A stretch of DNA of 64,000 nucleotides, from the NCBI GenBank assembly GCA_003971905.1, contig RSEE01000018.1, positions 434,001 through 498,000 of the forward strand. Reading direction: 5' to 3'. The stretch is from Moniliella sp. 'wahieum' (lineage: Eukaryota; Basidiomycota; Moniliellomycetes; Moniliellales; Moniliellaceae). Of the stretch, positions 9,701-21,772 are shown one piece after another; position 1 is the first letter of the stretch; the number at the start of each line of letters is the position of its first letter. Made by a program: the position numbers and the translations under genes. The notes under the pieces are model-generated. The model had not been told where the DNA came from and searched no databases. It was given only the letters and a program-made list of their open reading frames with translations.

Positions 9701-12300
9701 GACACGGGGCGAACCGAATGGCGGAGACGAGCCAATTGTAGCTCAGATGGTTGCTGTGCTTAGTATATACAAGGAAATCATGGGGGACACAAAGTCCACA
9801 TTATCATGTGCGCCATCACTGTTGGTTTCATGGAAGAATGCGTTAGTTATATAGGGTCAGATGAGGAAGAGATGTGCCGAAGGCAATAATAACATCTCTT
9901 TGTACCACCGCACTCAAGCGGCCATACAACCCATTTGGAAACCAAAGATAGCAGAAGCCACACACACATCGCCTCTGGCGGTATGTCCAACTATATTTTG
10001 CCGAAGTATTTTCGGAAAATGCTGTGCTACCGATAGACGGACACCCTCAAATCGTTATAGTTGTGTATGCTTCTGTTCCCGAAGGACCGAGGGAAGCGGC
10101 GGCCATAAAAAATCATGAATCGTGTAATGCATACGACCACACACCAGGCTATGAGACGCTGGTGTCCGTTAAAATAATTTGACCATACGGAAACAAGCTT
10201 AAAGAAGGTACTAAGGGTTGTGTTTGAAATTTGACCGCGAGCAACGATAATACGGAGCCGCTCATTGTTCCAACTTGTCTTCTTCTTGCGATCATTGCTC
10301 TCAGGGTCATACTGTTGATCATTAGATCAGACTATGACCACTACCTGTCTTCTCTGTGCCATCATATGTCTCTGCATCTCTCTATTGTTCGTATTAGTAG
10401 GCGGCGACAGCGGGTCGCACCCTTTCATTGTACACACAATGGAGCACAGAAAAGTGGTCAGAGAACTTCAAGTGTGGATACTGGTATGTGTCTTGTCTGT
10501 TACGTCTCTTCAGTCCCTACTCCATCCTCTCACCAGAGGATGTCATGTGTTGAGGCGACGCCCCAAAAACGTCATCCTGCGTGACAGGCATCATCCCTCT
10601 TATCCGCCCGGACGCTCCCTCAGCTCCGCGGTACCTTGCCCATAAAAGGCCCTACCCTTCTCATAGCCTCCTGTACCCCTCCTCAGAACCACATCCTTCA
10701 TTCCATTGAGAATCTTGCAGTAGTCGTGTGCGTGAAGTTACGAAGAAGAACATGAGTATTAATAGTTGGAACTCCTCAGATCACCACTGGAACTGCATTC
10801 CCCCTTCTGCTCTTCCTTTCTCATGGCACTGCCGAATTACATGCGCGAAAAATGGGAAGTTATATACACTTTCTGTGTCAATGTCTGTGGCGGATGGATA
10901 TAGGATATTGCTTGTGGTCTCTGTGGGAGGAAGATGCAGAATGAGAATGTGCGCGTTAGGGGGGGGGGGGGGTTGGCAGAGGTGGTCTAATGCAAACGTA
11001 TGGACTATGATGCCATTGGAATTGGTTGTACCGCTGGGGAGAACCGCTGCATTACTTATTGGCCGAACGAAAGACGGTATGGATTACCTGTTCCAGGGGT
11101 TATATGCGGTGTATGTTAGGAGCTGTGTTGGACCCGATATGGTCTGATCCGAGGTAAGGCTTTCCCGCTCTACTCACATGCCCACAGTATAGAGTGCACT
11201 CCAAGTCCAACCAAGTTTGGCCTTTTGGGCAAACCTTGTACGGTGACCCGAGAGGCCACACGCATCCGTGCCACAATTGTTTTTACCCTCGCCCAATTGA
11301 AGTTGCTCTTTGTGGCCATAATGATGAGAACATCAAGGCTTTTCTCGGTGTCCCCATGGCAATTGTTGCTGCGTCCCCACGCCTACCTCTATCTTCTTCT
11401 CGTTGCCTCTGTGGAAACCAAAACCCCCTCTGTTTTATGTCTTCCTGTCTACCCCTCCATTGCATTCGTTTTCCCTTTTACATCTAGCCTGTATACACCC
11501 CTCTGTGGTTGGTGGGGATCTTTCCCCACCTTCCATTTTCGTCACACCTTCCACCTTTCCCATTCACCGCCTACCCGTTTACAGCAAATTGATCCAGGAC
11601 AGGCAACCTCGTCTCCACTTAGTTTATTCTCATCACCTTCCATCCTCGTTTTCAATCCCGTCTCCCCCGCCCCTCTCAAAGTTTTCATAGAAGTCGGTAA
11701 GCCCCTCCTTTCTGGTCACGTCGAGTTTTCCGTCCTGTGGTCTTGTCGCATGAATTCTTTTCTAGGGGGGAATGCCGTCCTGTACAGTTCCGGCTCTAGC
11801 ATTGTTTATCCCCCGCTGCTCTCCCCGTCTCTGATTCCGGCGGTTCGCTTCGGTCACGTTACTATTACTGCACAAGCCGGTGCATACCCACAGTCTTTTG
11901 CCACACATGTGAAGGCGCCTGCTATACGCTGGAAGCCACTTCTGTGTCCCTATTAGCTCCGCTCGGATCCACCAACCAGCTCAGCATGAAACAAGCGTGA
12001 GTCCTCCTTCCATTCTCCAAGGATCGTACCCCACAAACCTGGGCGAACCCTCTTGCGGTGCCTGTGGACAGTGTGCAACTGAAGAGAACACTGTGGTTGT
12101 GGCACCAACTATATATAGCCCACAATATAAGCGCGACGGTTCCCTTCTCTCGGTGCATTCCGGATTACTCTTTCCTGGTGGGGAGGAATCTTCTCTAGCC
12201 ACTGCAGCTCATATTCGTGCAATGTAACCCCCACGAAAACTATTTGCTCCAAGTCTGATGGTTTTCTACAGTCTTGTGAATTAGAGGAGCGTACCGGAGG
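9701..12300. other. No confident gene; weak coding signals at about 11.0-11.5 kb
   Basis: A run of 14 G lies at 10959-10972. Around 11100-11490 on the plus strand a frame can be read across a possible intron (GTAAGG donor near 11153, CACAG acceptor near 11189) into a Cys/His-containing segment, CHNCFYPRPIEVALCGH. The family is not recognised and the exon upstream is unconvincing. Longer ORFs (for example 11225-11956) are Ser/Pro-rich with no domain. Nothing else is supported. Confidence 0.35.
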
Positions 12301-12309
12301 GTGGTTCAC

Positions 12310-12770
12310 GAGAGCACCGTGACGCCTTAGTTGGAACGCCGGGAGAAGGAGCTGCTTCGGCTGCTGGAGCAAAATCAGAATGCGACAAGAAAAAGTATCA
12401 GGGGCGCACTCAAGAGCCGTTTTCCCCTGGTTTTGACGATGTGAGAATACTACGGCACCAAGATAGCTGGCAAGATGCTTGCGCACGGAAGGATTGATTA
12501 CTGAGAGTCTCAATGGAAATGGTTCCTCGCTGGGATGTCTACCACGTTCATCGTGTCCACATGCACTACCTCGGGTACGGGACCGGATGGCGAACACCAG
12601 AGGACCCTGATATCCTGGTGATTCCCCTGGTTCCTTAATAGGGGTGGCCCTTCCAAGCAACACACGCAAGATAAACGGGTCGGTTTAGGCGTAGCGTTCC
12701 CTGTCCCAAAAGCCTCAAGCTCTGTCAATGATACTGGATGCAGAGTGGTTACGCCCGTCAGAGACGAACC
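12310..12770 (+). mobile_element. Dispersed repeat, inverted relative to the 8880 copy
   Basis: Bases from GTTGGAACGCCGGGAGAAGG (12331) through CTCTGTCAATGAT (12720-12733) match the reverse complement of 9310-8880 nearly continuously, with small indels. One in-frame stop interrupts the remnant coding frame. The two copies form a 3.5 kb-spaced inverted pair. Confidence 0.7.
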
Positions 12771-12829
12771 AATGAATGTATTCCGTACCGCTGATCGCGG
12801 ATCGCTGATAAGAGAGGTAGGGTTAATCC

Positions 12830-13080
12830 AGTTACCGGTGATCTCACCGGTATCGGTTCTGTGGGATGCGTGCCGATGCATGACTGTGGTGGATGATGCA
12901 TGATGATCGATGACGCCAATGGGGGGCTGAGGCTCAGCTGCGCAGACCCACTGATCGCGATCGGTGATCATCGATTGATTGATTACGGATTGAGGATGTG
13001 CGCAGAGGGGCGCTGCGCTGCACTGCACGGCACTGCACGGCACCTGTGCACGCCTGGTCGGCGCTACGCTGAGCTCAGCG
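12830..13080. repeat. Short palindromic repeat patch (ACCGGT, ATGCAT, ATCGAT, CTGCAC units)
   Basis: Dense GATGCATGATGATCGATG, GATCGCGATC and GCACTGCACGGCACTGCACGG units. The repeats stop about 170 bases before the next predicted start codon. Confidence 0.65.
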
Positions 13081-13246
13081 GCCGGCGATGGCATCGAGGC
13101 CCGCAGCCGCTCAGCCCATCATGCATCATGCGTGTGCGTGTCACCCCGTCCCTCAACCTCATTGTTCTCGTCCACACCCGCCCCCTCTACTGCCTAGCAG
13201 CCCTGTCGCCACCTTCCCGCCCTCTCCTTTCCCTTGCTCCTCGTCC

Positions 13247-14524
13247 ATGCCCCCGTCTGCGTCGGATCCCTTCCGGACAGAGGCAGTGGATCATCCCCTG
13301 CTCTCCCCGCGCCCAAGCACGTCTGCGGCTGCAGACAGTGGTATTTTGATGCCGGCGCCTCGCTCGATGCCTCGCCCGACCCTGTTGGCCAGTCGACACG
13401 ACCTGCCCTCCGACCCAGGTCAGGTGTCCCCCACGACCTACTCCCATAGCAGACTTGATCGGGGTCCGTCTCGCCCTCGCTGTCGTCGGTCGGGCATGCG
13501 CATGCCAGGGGCGTGTACACAGTGTGGCTCAGGAGGAGCGGCGGCCGATGCGAGGGTGGTCGGCTCGGGGCTGGGACAAGACGGTGTGTTCTCCAAATGA
13601 ACGCCAAGCCGAGGCCGCAGGCAACCGCCCCAATGCTGGCAGGAGGGTGACCGAGGAGAAGATGATGATCGGTACGTCTCCACCCTTATCTGTCCAGGGT
13701 GGGTGAACTGAGATTTGGCTTGACTGCACAGGCAGATGACGAGGCGCCTCATCATACGCTGCGCTGCGGATGCAGTCCACCCTACTGGGAGACCACCTTG
13801 TCCACCGTTCTTCCTCATCCTCTTGCTCCTGCGGCAGTGGCTGGACCCCCGACTCGGCACGGTCGGGGCAGTAGAGGATTTGATTGTTGAGGGCTTGCCA
13901 GTAGGCAACTTATGGCTTGATGTGGAACCTGCTGGTTTCGGTCAGTTCCAGTTTGTTGGCTTCCTTTTAACCTTCCTACTTCATACCACCCATGCGGCCA
14001 AGACGGGGTCGCGGGCCGGCCTGGGGATCACCTTGGTCCAGTACGGCGCTTCGCTTCGAGCCTCGTCGGAACGGCTACGTACCGATTCGGGCAGCGGGTC
14101 AAGCCAATCCTCGGGTCACAATGGGGACGCTGGACACGGAACACAGGACGCACCTGACGTGGGGACGGCCGAATGGCTTTCGTGGACCTTGATTGGCCTT
14201 GGCTCCCTTATTTTCCTTGCCAGTCTCGTGTCGTACCTCAAGCTGTGGCGGATGGGTTCCAAGCTGGTTCTGGCGGCACGGCGACAACAAGCTGATACGG
14301 AGGCAGCAGCTGCGCCATCGGATGCTTCTCCCTCTGCTTCGTCTCCCGAGCGGAGGAGCGTGATGGATGTGTTCCGCGCTGTCATGAGGCACAATCGCGA
14401 GCGCGCTGGGTCAGTCCGGCAGGATGGCGAGCGATGGGCTGTGCCGGCCCCTGTGTTCCAACTAGATGAGCTCGAGGAGGCGGGGGAGGTGGAAGAGGTG
14501 CCTCTTCGCCCAGCGTCACCCTAG
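13247..14524 (+). CDS. Hypothetical protein with about three membrane segments
   Basis: Start chosen at the ATG at 13247, which opens a Ser/Pro-rich leader (MPPSASDPFRTEAV). The frame shifts near 13440, and a probable intron runs from a GTACGT at about 13673 to a CACAG at about 13732. The C-terminal reading (13736-14524) contains hydrophobic segments PPFFLILLLLRQWL, FVGFLLTFLL and WLSWTLIGLGSLIFLASLV, then a basic/acidic cytoplasmic-type tail ending in RPASP. No family was recognised. Codon use and uninterrupted length of the last exon support a real gene. The N-terminal structure is uncertain, and orientation of the tail cannot be decided. Confidence 0.55.
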
Positions 14525-15310
14525 CGCCTTTGGCACCTTCACTTGCATTGCCCTGTTTTTTAACCTTCTCTCAGCCCTGCCTGTGGACATTTGCGTCATG
14601 CATATACTGTACCCTACCTCTTCTTATTATTAGCCACCACACTGTGTGAACCAGTGTTGCAGCAGTCCGTGGAACTACGGGCATGATGGATAAGGAAAAC
14701 GTTTCGAGCTGGAGACGATGTCATGCAGGAGACACTAAGGGATACAACAAGGGCCGTGGGTGTAGATATACAACAGAATACGCATGCATGATAGGAGGCA
14801 GAGAGCTTCATTCGTTCTTCCATACCACGGGAGGAGGGCGCCCAGATGTGCCGACCTGGAAGCCAGAACAAAGAGGATGGTCAGAACCGCCGGCAGAGGC
14901 ATGAGCGGGCAGGGGTCAGACAAAGCGCAAGGTTGATGCCAGGGGGCGCACGAAGGCACCCGGGCTCTAATACATGTCTGAAAATACAAGCATCATATGG
15001 GACTGAGGCAGGAAGGGGGGGCGCGTGCATACCCAGCAGAGATGGTGGAGGTGGCAGCCAAACCACGAAGGCAGGCCGAGGGGGACGCGACAGCTGCCCC
15101 GGAACCCTACCGCCGTGTCCCGGGCTGCTCTGAGGCGGAAGCCGGAGCGGAAGCGGAAGCGGAAGCGCCCGAACTGAAATTGCAGCTGACATCAGCCGGC
15201 CGCCGCTGGGCACGCCGCCCAGAAGCGACGCGTCCAAACTCCACTGCGCCGCCGTCGTCGTCCGTCCTTCTCTCGGCGCGCCACACACTCGTCCCTCGCC
15301 TTGGCCCCCC
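14525..15310. other. Intergenic, nothing recognised
   Basis: Lies between two plus-strand genes and contains no convincing ORF or repeat array. It should hold the terminator of the membrane protein and the promoter of the YTA7-like gene. Confidence 0.5.
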
Positions 15311-18300
15311 ATGCCACGGAGAACACGCGCTGCTGCCGCCTCGCCCGAGGGCGACGCGCAGCCCCACCTCCCCTCCGATGGCCACGAATCCACCCCAGAC
15401 ACGTTCCCCGGCGAGAGCAGCCCTGCCGCCGCTCCACCGCTCCACCTCACTCCCGTCCCCGCCGCATCCGCATCACAGCCCACTCTTCGGGAAGCCAACA
15501 GGCTCAGGCTCAAGCCTCCCTCGAGCCAGGCTCCCCGCACGCGTTCCCTGACCCCGATCCTCCCGGCCCCGCTGATGACGAGCCCGTCCACACACGCCGT
15601 TCCTCGCGCGCTGCTTCGCGCATCGCCTCCCACAAACTATCCAACCCGCACGAGTCCGACCCTGACGCCGATGTCGATGCTGATGCCGAGGCCGAGGCCG
15701 ATGCCGAGGCCGATGCCGAGGCCGATGCCGATAGTGACCGTGACAGAGAGGATGGCGAAGGTGATCATGGGGACGATTATGTGAATGAGGACGAAGCGCA
15801 GGCCGGTGGGCACCACTAGAAACGGGCGAATCACTCGCCGGTCGCAAGCATTTCATGCCAACAACGCTGATAACCAAGCGGACGAGACGGACGACAATGA
15901 TGATGGCCCTTCTCACCGTCTTCGTCGTTCCAAGCGGGACTCGACTAACATGCACAATATGGAAGCAAACGATATGGACGATGAAGATATGGGACCGATC
16001 CTAAGGGCCCGCACGCGCCGTCGCAGCTCACAGCGCACCTCTGATGATCAAGAGCAGCCTCGGCGGACGAGTACGGCGCAGACGCGAGTCCAAGAGCTGG
16101 CGCGCACACGCAAGGCGGCGCTCAAAAACAAGAGCGCGCAATATCAAGGGCCTCGGTACAGTCGTGCTACCAGCGCCGAGGAGCCTGAGGATGACGAGGA
16201 TGGGCCCGTGGTTGGCGGGCACCGTCTCCGCAGTCGAAATAAGCCCAGAGGGAAGCCCAAGAAGAGCAAGGTTCGCCTGTCGGACGAGGAAGACTTCGTT
16301 AGTAGCGACGCGGCCAGCGCCACCTCCACCGAGTCAGAAGCGCTTGATATGACTGCTTCAGAGGAAGAGGTACCCGAGAGCCAAGGTATGCGCCTTCGAG
16401 CCCGGAAGGAGGTCAACTATACGGCCCCCCAAGTGGTTGCACCCAATGCCGGTTCCCCGCGTCGCCCTCGCCCCTACACGGGACTTAATGGCCCTAAATG
16501 GGCTAATCCGGGCGCACAGCGCGGCGGTGGCGACCTTCCTTTTGGCGGAGCCGACCTGGGACCAATTGCAGTCCATCAAAGGACCTAGCCCGTGCGTTTG
16601 GTGAGCGCACAGAGTCTTCGGATAGCGACGACTATGCCAAAAAGACCCGAGCTGGGGGGAAGGGGAAACTTCCTGGGGTTGGGCTACGGGTGCCTGGAGC
16701 CATCCCAGGCGGATTGTTGGGCAATGGAGATGCCGGGGGGACGGGGTGCAAGGCGATCTGTCAGGGAATGGTGCAGCAGACACAATGGGTCGACTGAAGA
16801 CGGGTGAGACCCCATGGCAGATATTGATCCGGGAACCAACATGCAAGTCAATTTGATGCGGTCGGAGGCCTGGATGACACATTGCAACAACTCAAGGAAA
16901 TGGTCACTCTGCCTCTCCTTTACCCTGAGCTGTACCAGCGCTTCCACATCACCCCCCCCGAGGCGTCCTCTTCCACGGCCCCCCGGTACAGGTAAACACT
17001 TGTGGCCCGTGCGCTGGCCGCGAGCGTATCGGGGACCCAGCCAACTGTTCCCGACGCCAAGGAGGCATCCACTTCACAAGCTACCGAGGGCGCTTCTACT
17101 TCGACCGACCGGCCGGCACCTCAAGCTGTACAAGAAGGCCAAGGCCAGAAAGTTGCATTCTTTATGCGCAAGGGCGCCGACGTTTTGTCCAAATGGGTTG
17201 GCGAAGCGGAGCGGCAGCTCCGCCTTCTCTTCGAGGAAGCCAAACGGTCCCAGCCTTCAATCATCTTTTTGACGAGATTGATGGTCTTGCTCCTGTACGG
17301 ACAGCAAGCAGGACCAGATCCATGCTTCCATTGTGTCCACTCTTCTCGCCCTTATGGACGGTATGGACGGTCGTGGTCAAGTGGTTGTCATTGGTGCTAC
17401 CAACCGACCCGACTCGGTCGATCCTGCTCTTCGTCGCCCTGGGCGATTCGATCGCGAGTTCTATTTCCCCCTGCCCTCTCTGCCGGCCCGCGAGTCCATC
17501 TTGCGTATCCATACGCGCAAATGGGACCCTCCCCCTGACCCATCGATGCTCCATCGGCTTGCTGAACTCACCAAAGGCTACGGCGGTGCTGCCTGCGAGC
17601 CCTCTGCACTGAGGCGGCACTTAACGCCGTCCAGCGCACTTATCCCCAAATTTACCAGACCACGAACCGCCTGCTGCTTCATCCTGAGAACGTCAAGGCA
17701 ACGCCCAAAGACTTTGCTGGCCATTAACAAGATTGTTCCTTCCTCGGCGCGCTCTGCCTCTTCCCAAGCCACACCCCTCTCAGACCACCTCAAACCTCTT
17801 CTTGCCGATGCAGAGACGGAAGCACAGAATATGTTGGAAACACTCTTGCCGCCCGCCAAGCAGCGTACTGCATTGGAGGAGGCTATGTGGGAAGACCCGT
17901 CGCCCCACCTGGGCGGGGACACGTTCAGTCACGAAATTCTCCTGCAACAGTTTTCTTCCCTCCGTGTCTATCGCCCAGGATGCTGATTCATGGTTCTGGC
18001 GGAAATGGACAGAAGGAGATTGCCCGGGCATTGCTGTACAAGTTGGAAGGATACCACGTCTCCAGCTTAGACCTCCCGGCCTTGTTAGGCGATTCCAGCC
18101 GGCCCCCCGACACTGCTTTGGTCCAGCTCTTTGTTGAAGCACGGCGCCATAAACCAGCGGTGCTCTTTGCGCCTTCGCTCCAGTCTTGGACGATTGAGAC
18201 CATTCCCCGATCTACGATCACCCTCATGCGTTCGCTGCTTGATGGTTTGGCTACTGATGAGCCAGTGTTGCTCCTTGGCGTGGCCGACTGTCCTCGGGAG

Positions 18301-20019
18301 GAGCTCGATCCTGAGGTGGCAGGGTGGTTTGCTGAGCGGGGAATGAGGCTTGAACCGCCCTCGCAGGCGAAGCGTCATGCTTTCTTCTCGCCTCTCCTCT
18401 CCTACCTTGCTCAGCCCCCGCCTTTCTTCCCCGGCGGTGTGCCCAAGGTCCGCCGCATTCTACCCGACCTTCCATTGGCTCCCGCTCTTCCGCCGCGTCA
18501 ACCGACCAAGGCAGAGTTGCAAGAACAAATTGCTTCGGACGAACGATTGCTGGAGCAACTCAAATTCAAACTAGGGGCCTGTCCTTGCAGAATTGCGCAA
18601 GAAGTTCAAAGTGTTCACCAAGAACGTCTGGGTACGCATCCTCCCTTTATTAGGTGCCCTGAATGCGAAACTGACATTCTGTGCAGTAGGAGTACAATCT
18701 CATATCTGACTCCAACCCCCTGGAAACGCGAGAAGGGGCAGTACATTCTGGACCTTCCCTACGACAAGTCCCCCGAGGAGATTGAAAAGAACCGTCGTGC
18801 CCGGGCTGCCGCCAAGCGGGCAGAGACGATGCGGAAGAAGCAGGCCAAGCAGAGCCGACGGATCTCCATCCACCAGCTGACCAACCCAACTCCAGACTCG
18901 GCCTCTGGCCTGGGTGGGAACGGGGAGGAAGCGAATGGCCAAGCCCAGTCGAATGGTCATGTCATTGCCGCAGAGGGCGATGTGGCTACGGGCGAAACCG
19001 CTTCCCTTGCGGCTAACCAACGATTCCGGGCGATCAGGGGGAGAATGAGCCTCCACTGGACGTGTCGATGCAGGAAGCCGGCCGCTGAAGATGCCGAGGT
19101 GAACAAGATGTGGACGAGGGTCACGGCGGGCAGCACAAGCAGTGATGAGGAGGAGGCCGATACGATTACCTGGCAGCGCACTGTGCTCTACACGACAACG
19201 CTGGAACGGATGCAGAAGAAACTGTACTATGACCAGTACATGTGGTCTCGGCCTTTGTCCAGGACCTCCAACAGATCACACACAACGCCGAGGCGGCCGA
19301 AGTGGTGGATGGCGAGCGGGCTCTCAAGGCGCACCAGATGCTCAACATGGCCAGCATCCTCCTCGACCAATTTGTCGAACCTGCCTTCCGAGCCGAGTGC
19401 GAACGCATGGCAGTCCGAGTGGCCCAGCGCCAGTTGGCTGAGGGGTCGAAGGAAAAGGAAAAGAATGAGGAGGAGGAAAAGAAAAAGGGTAAGGGCAAGG
19501 GCAATGAAAATGAGAACGACAAGGGGAAGGAAAATGAGAAGGAAGAGGAAAAGGAAAAGGAGCAGGAACAAGCACCTGCCCCAGTACCAGGGAGTGTGCC
19601 CGGTGCGGACCAGGTTGAGGTGGGTCCCACCGTCCCCATCCCTATCGGCCCAGGGACTGTAAGCCCCCAAGACTTAACGGCTTCAAACGCCTGCATGAAG
19701 ACGGGCCAGAGGCGACATCGGCGTCCAAGAGAACTCGCTTGGTGGAGCTCTTGTCCCCTGCGCCCACAGCCGAAGCCCCCCGTTGTCCCTGACCATCACC
19801 TCGTCTTATCCCCCTCTGGTCGCTGAGGTGCAAAGCAAGCTCGATGGTCTGGAAGGGTTTAGTGTCGAGGAACTCGAAGCGGTGCGGGCGGCGTGCTTTG
19901 ACCGTCTCTGGGCGCAGCGATCCAGCTGGGATCGAGACCCTGTGGCGCGGTCCATGGTGCAAGCGATTTCCCAGGCAGTCAGTGCATGGCAAAGCCGATT
20001 GGAGCGCGAGGCGGAGTAG
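15311..20019 (+). CDS. YTA7/ATAD2-type AAA ATPase with bromodomain
   Basis: Nuclear chromatin ATPase of the Yta7/ATAD2/Abo1 family, known to act on histone H3-H4 and nucleosome density. Order along the gene: start MPRRTRAAAASPEG; an acidic DADAEAEA tract near 15660-15760; Arg/Ser-rich leader to 16590; AAA1 with GGLDD, Walker A at 16976-16995, Walker B at 17262-17280, then the IGATNRPDSVDPALRRPGRF block at about 17390-17460; a degenerate AAA2 (about 17980-18350); a bromodomain-like helix region LERMQKKLYYDQYM at about 19200-19245; a Lys/Glu coil at 19450-19570; and the conserved C-terminal tail ending EREAE at 20019. Introns are likely near 18632-18688. Several one-base deletions in homopolymers break the frame, while residues on both sides remain conserved. 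Family assignment is firm. Confidence 0.9.
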
Positions 20020-21667
20020 GGCAAGGCGCATCGCATCCCACAGCTTTCTTCTTCTACGAGTAATAGTAATTGCATCCATCAACATATCGCGGGCCTGTTA
20101 GACGCAGATGTGTGGATGTGTTCTCTGATTCCATCCCCACCGCCTGTACGGGGATGTAGATGTTGTGCTATCTATCATACTACGCCATCCCACCAGACAT
20201 AAGCTCAGACTACAGGCGTTTTACAAGCAGAGGTCTTTTTGTTCCACGAGAGGGACCAGCACGCAGGAATATACAGAGAGAGAAGAGAATGAAGGATTTA
20301 TCGAAGTGGGATGTGTGGGCATCGCAGAGGGGCTGACTTCCTGGCGGAAGGACGTTTTTCGCGCTGGCTTATTGCAACTGAGTAAGTGTCTGCACCTTCT
20401 CTTTCTGCTTCAATGTTTGTACAACTACGGGGGGTGGACGCTTCTTGTGAGAGGGGGTACAATGATGTTGACGCTTGAGACAGAGAGTGTGTGACTCGGA
20501 CATTAGTGCGGAGGCCTGTGCGGGCCTCTCATCTGGAAAGATCGTGACCTGCTGCACCAATCATTTAATGATGACCCGCGGCCCCACCTTCTTTCTCAGT
20601 GCTGTGTGCTAGCCCATATCAACATGGGCATATGTATAAAGCTTATAAAGTACCTCCCCGCTGCTCCACACTTATCAAGACGCTATCGCCGTATTTCCGA
20701 ATACAAACGCTGCGGGTGAGGTCTGAGAGAAGATCTATATCAGTTATCTACCTCCTTTATGCTTTTTATGTTTGCTATGGCGCTCACAACGCATCCTCTG
20801 AATTGGCTGTGCATGTCAGAGGCTAGCGCGGTTAGCACCTCTATCAGCCAATCGCCTGTGGTTGTGCCGCGGATGCACTTCTGTTTACAGTACTAGTACT
20901 GTACCATCTGAGATCTGACCCCCGACTCCCTCTACTGCGCCCAGCCTGCTGATAGATACGCTTCTTATTTGCATTCGTTCGTCGTCGCTAAAGTATACAT
21001 ATGCCATTGCATAAAAAAACGTATTTTATGACAGTAGAGAGAAGCCACGGGGGGCTAGGTTTTGCAACTGAAGGTGTGGAAGCCACTTGTCTGGTTGATT
21101 CAAAGAGGCAGCTTTTTTGAAGCTTGAAGTTTGCACATTGATCGATGAAGGACTCTTTCATCTTAGATCTTATTGGCTGCCCCATATCCTTCTGGGTAGT
21201 CGCTCCGCGATGCATGACTACGCGGTCGTTAGTCAGCATGTGTGTCGTGCTAAACTGTCTCACTGTTTCATGTTGCGGTTGTTCGCATTATTGTCAGCCG
21301 CTCGCTCTCAGCTGGCAAGCGCTATCCCACTGCTCTCCCTCCTGCGCCACCATCCCGCAGACCTCCACAATCTGGACCAAGACTCGGCCTGTGCTGTCTG
21401 TTTACTACGCGAAACTAAGCTGAGCCAAATACGACAAGGCGTTGAGGTGCACAGGGGCCTACTGGCCCTCTCTGTGAGATTTTGTGCTACTGTTGATGAT
21501 ATAATACGTTACCGATCCTCGGCGACTGCCCGTCATCGATCATCTGGCAAGCTTCCAATCTCCTGTCGTTCAGCCTCAACCGCACCCTCGTAGGACATCC
21601 TTTACAGCATTTTACCTCTCTACTCCTACTTCCGCCACCGATACCTTCGCCTCCCCTCTGGAACCCA
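20020..21667. other. Intergenic, nothing recognised apart from the permease promoter
   Basis: No ORF with a recognisable domain on either strand. Short ORFs (20165-20494, 21117-21593) lack family features. A single GAAGCTTGAAG unit lies at about 21118-21128. Confidence 0.5.
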
Positions 21668-21675
21668 TATAAATA
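21668..21675 (+). promoter_or_regulatory. TATA box of the APC permease gene
   Basis: TATAAATA lies 98 bases before the permease ATG, with pyrimidine-rich sequence between them, which is a reasonable core-promoter arrangement for a fungus. Confidence 0.6.
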
Positions 21676-21772
21676 CCCGTCCTAACTCACGGTCAACAAC
21701 TGCGTCAACCCTCAGCAGTCATCTCTTCGGTTCTGGTGTACTTCCATCACCTATTTTCCTTTCCTTTTTGTC

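Noticed and set aside
10959-10972. Run of 14 G as a functional element
   Set aside because: An isolated homopolymer without context; length is unreliable given the homopolymer errors seen elsewhere.
11225-11956. 243-codon plus-strand ORF
   Set aside because: Ser/Pro/Leu-rich without domain, GTG-type start, and it overlaps a competing frame with better splice signals. Not strong enough to call a gene.
15473-15955. His/Arg-rich minus-strand ORF with repeated PRHRPRH units
   Set aside because: Antisense of the acidic Asp/Ala/Glu tract of the YTA7-like protein.
16950-17300. Frame changes in YTA7 as very short introns
   Set aside because: Each break needs one base added, not bases removed, and no GT-AG pairs flank them.
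19166-19696. Phe/Ser-rich minus-strand ORFs
   Set aside because: They are the antisense of the Lys/Glu coil of the YTA7-like gene.
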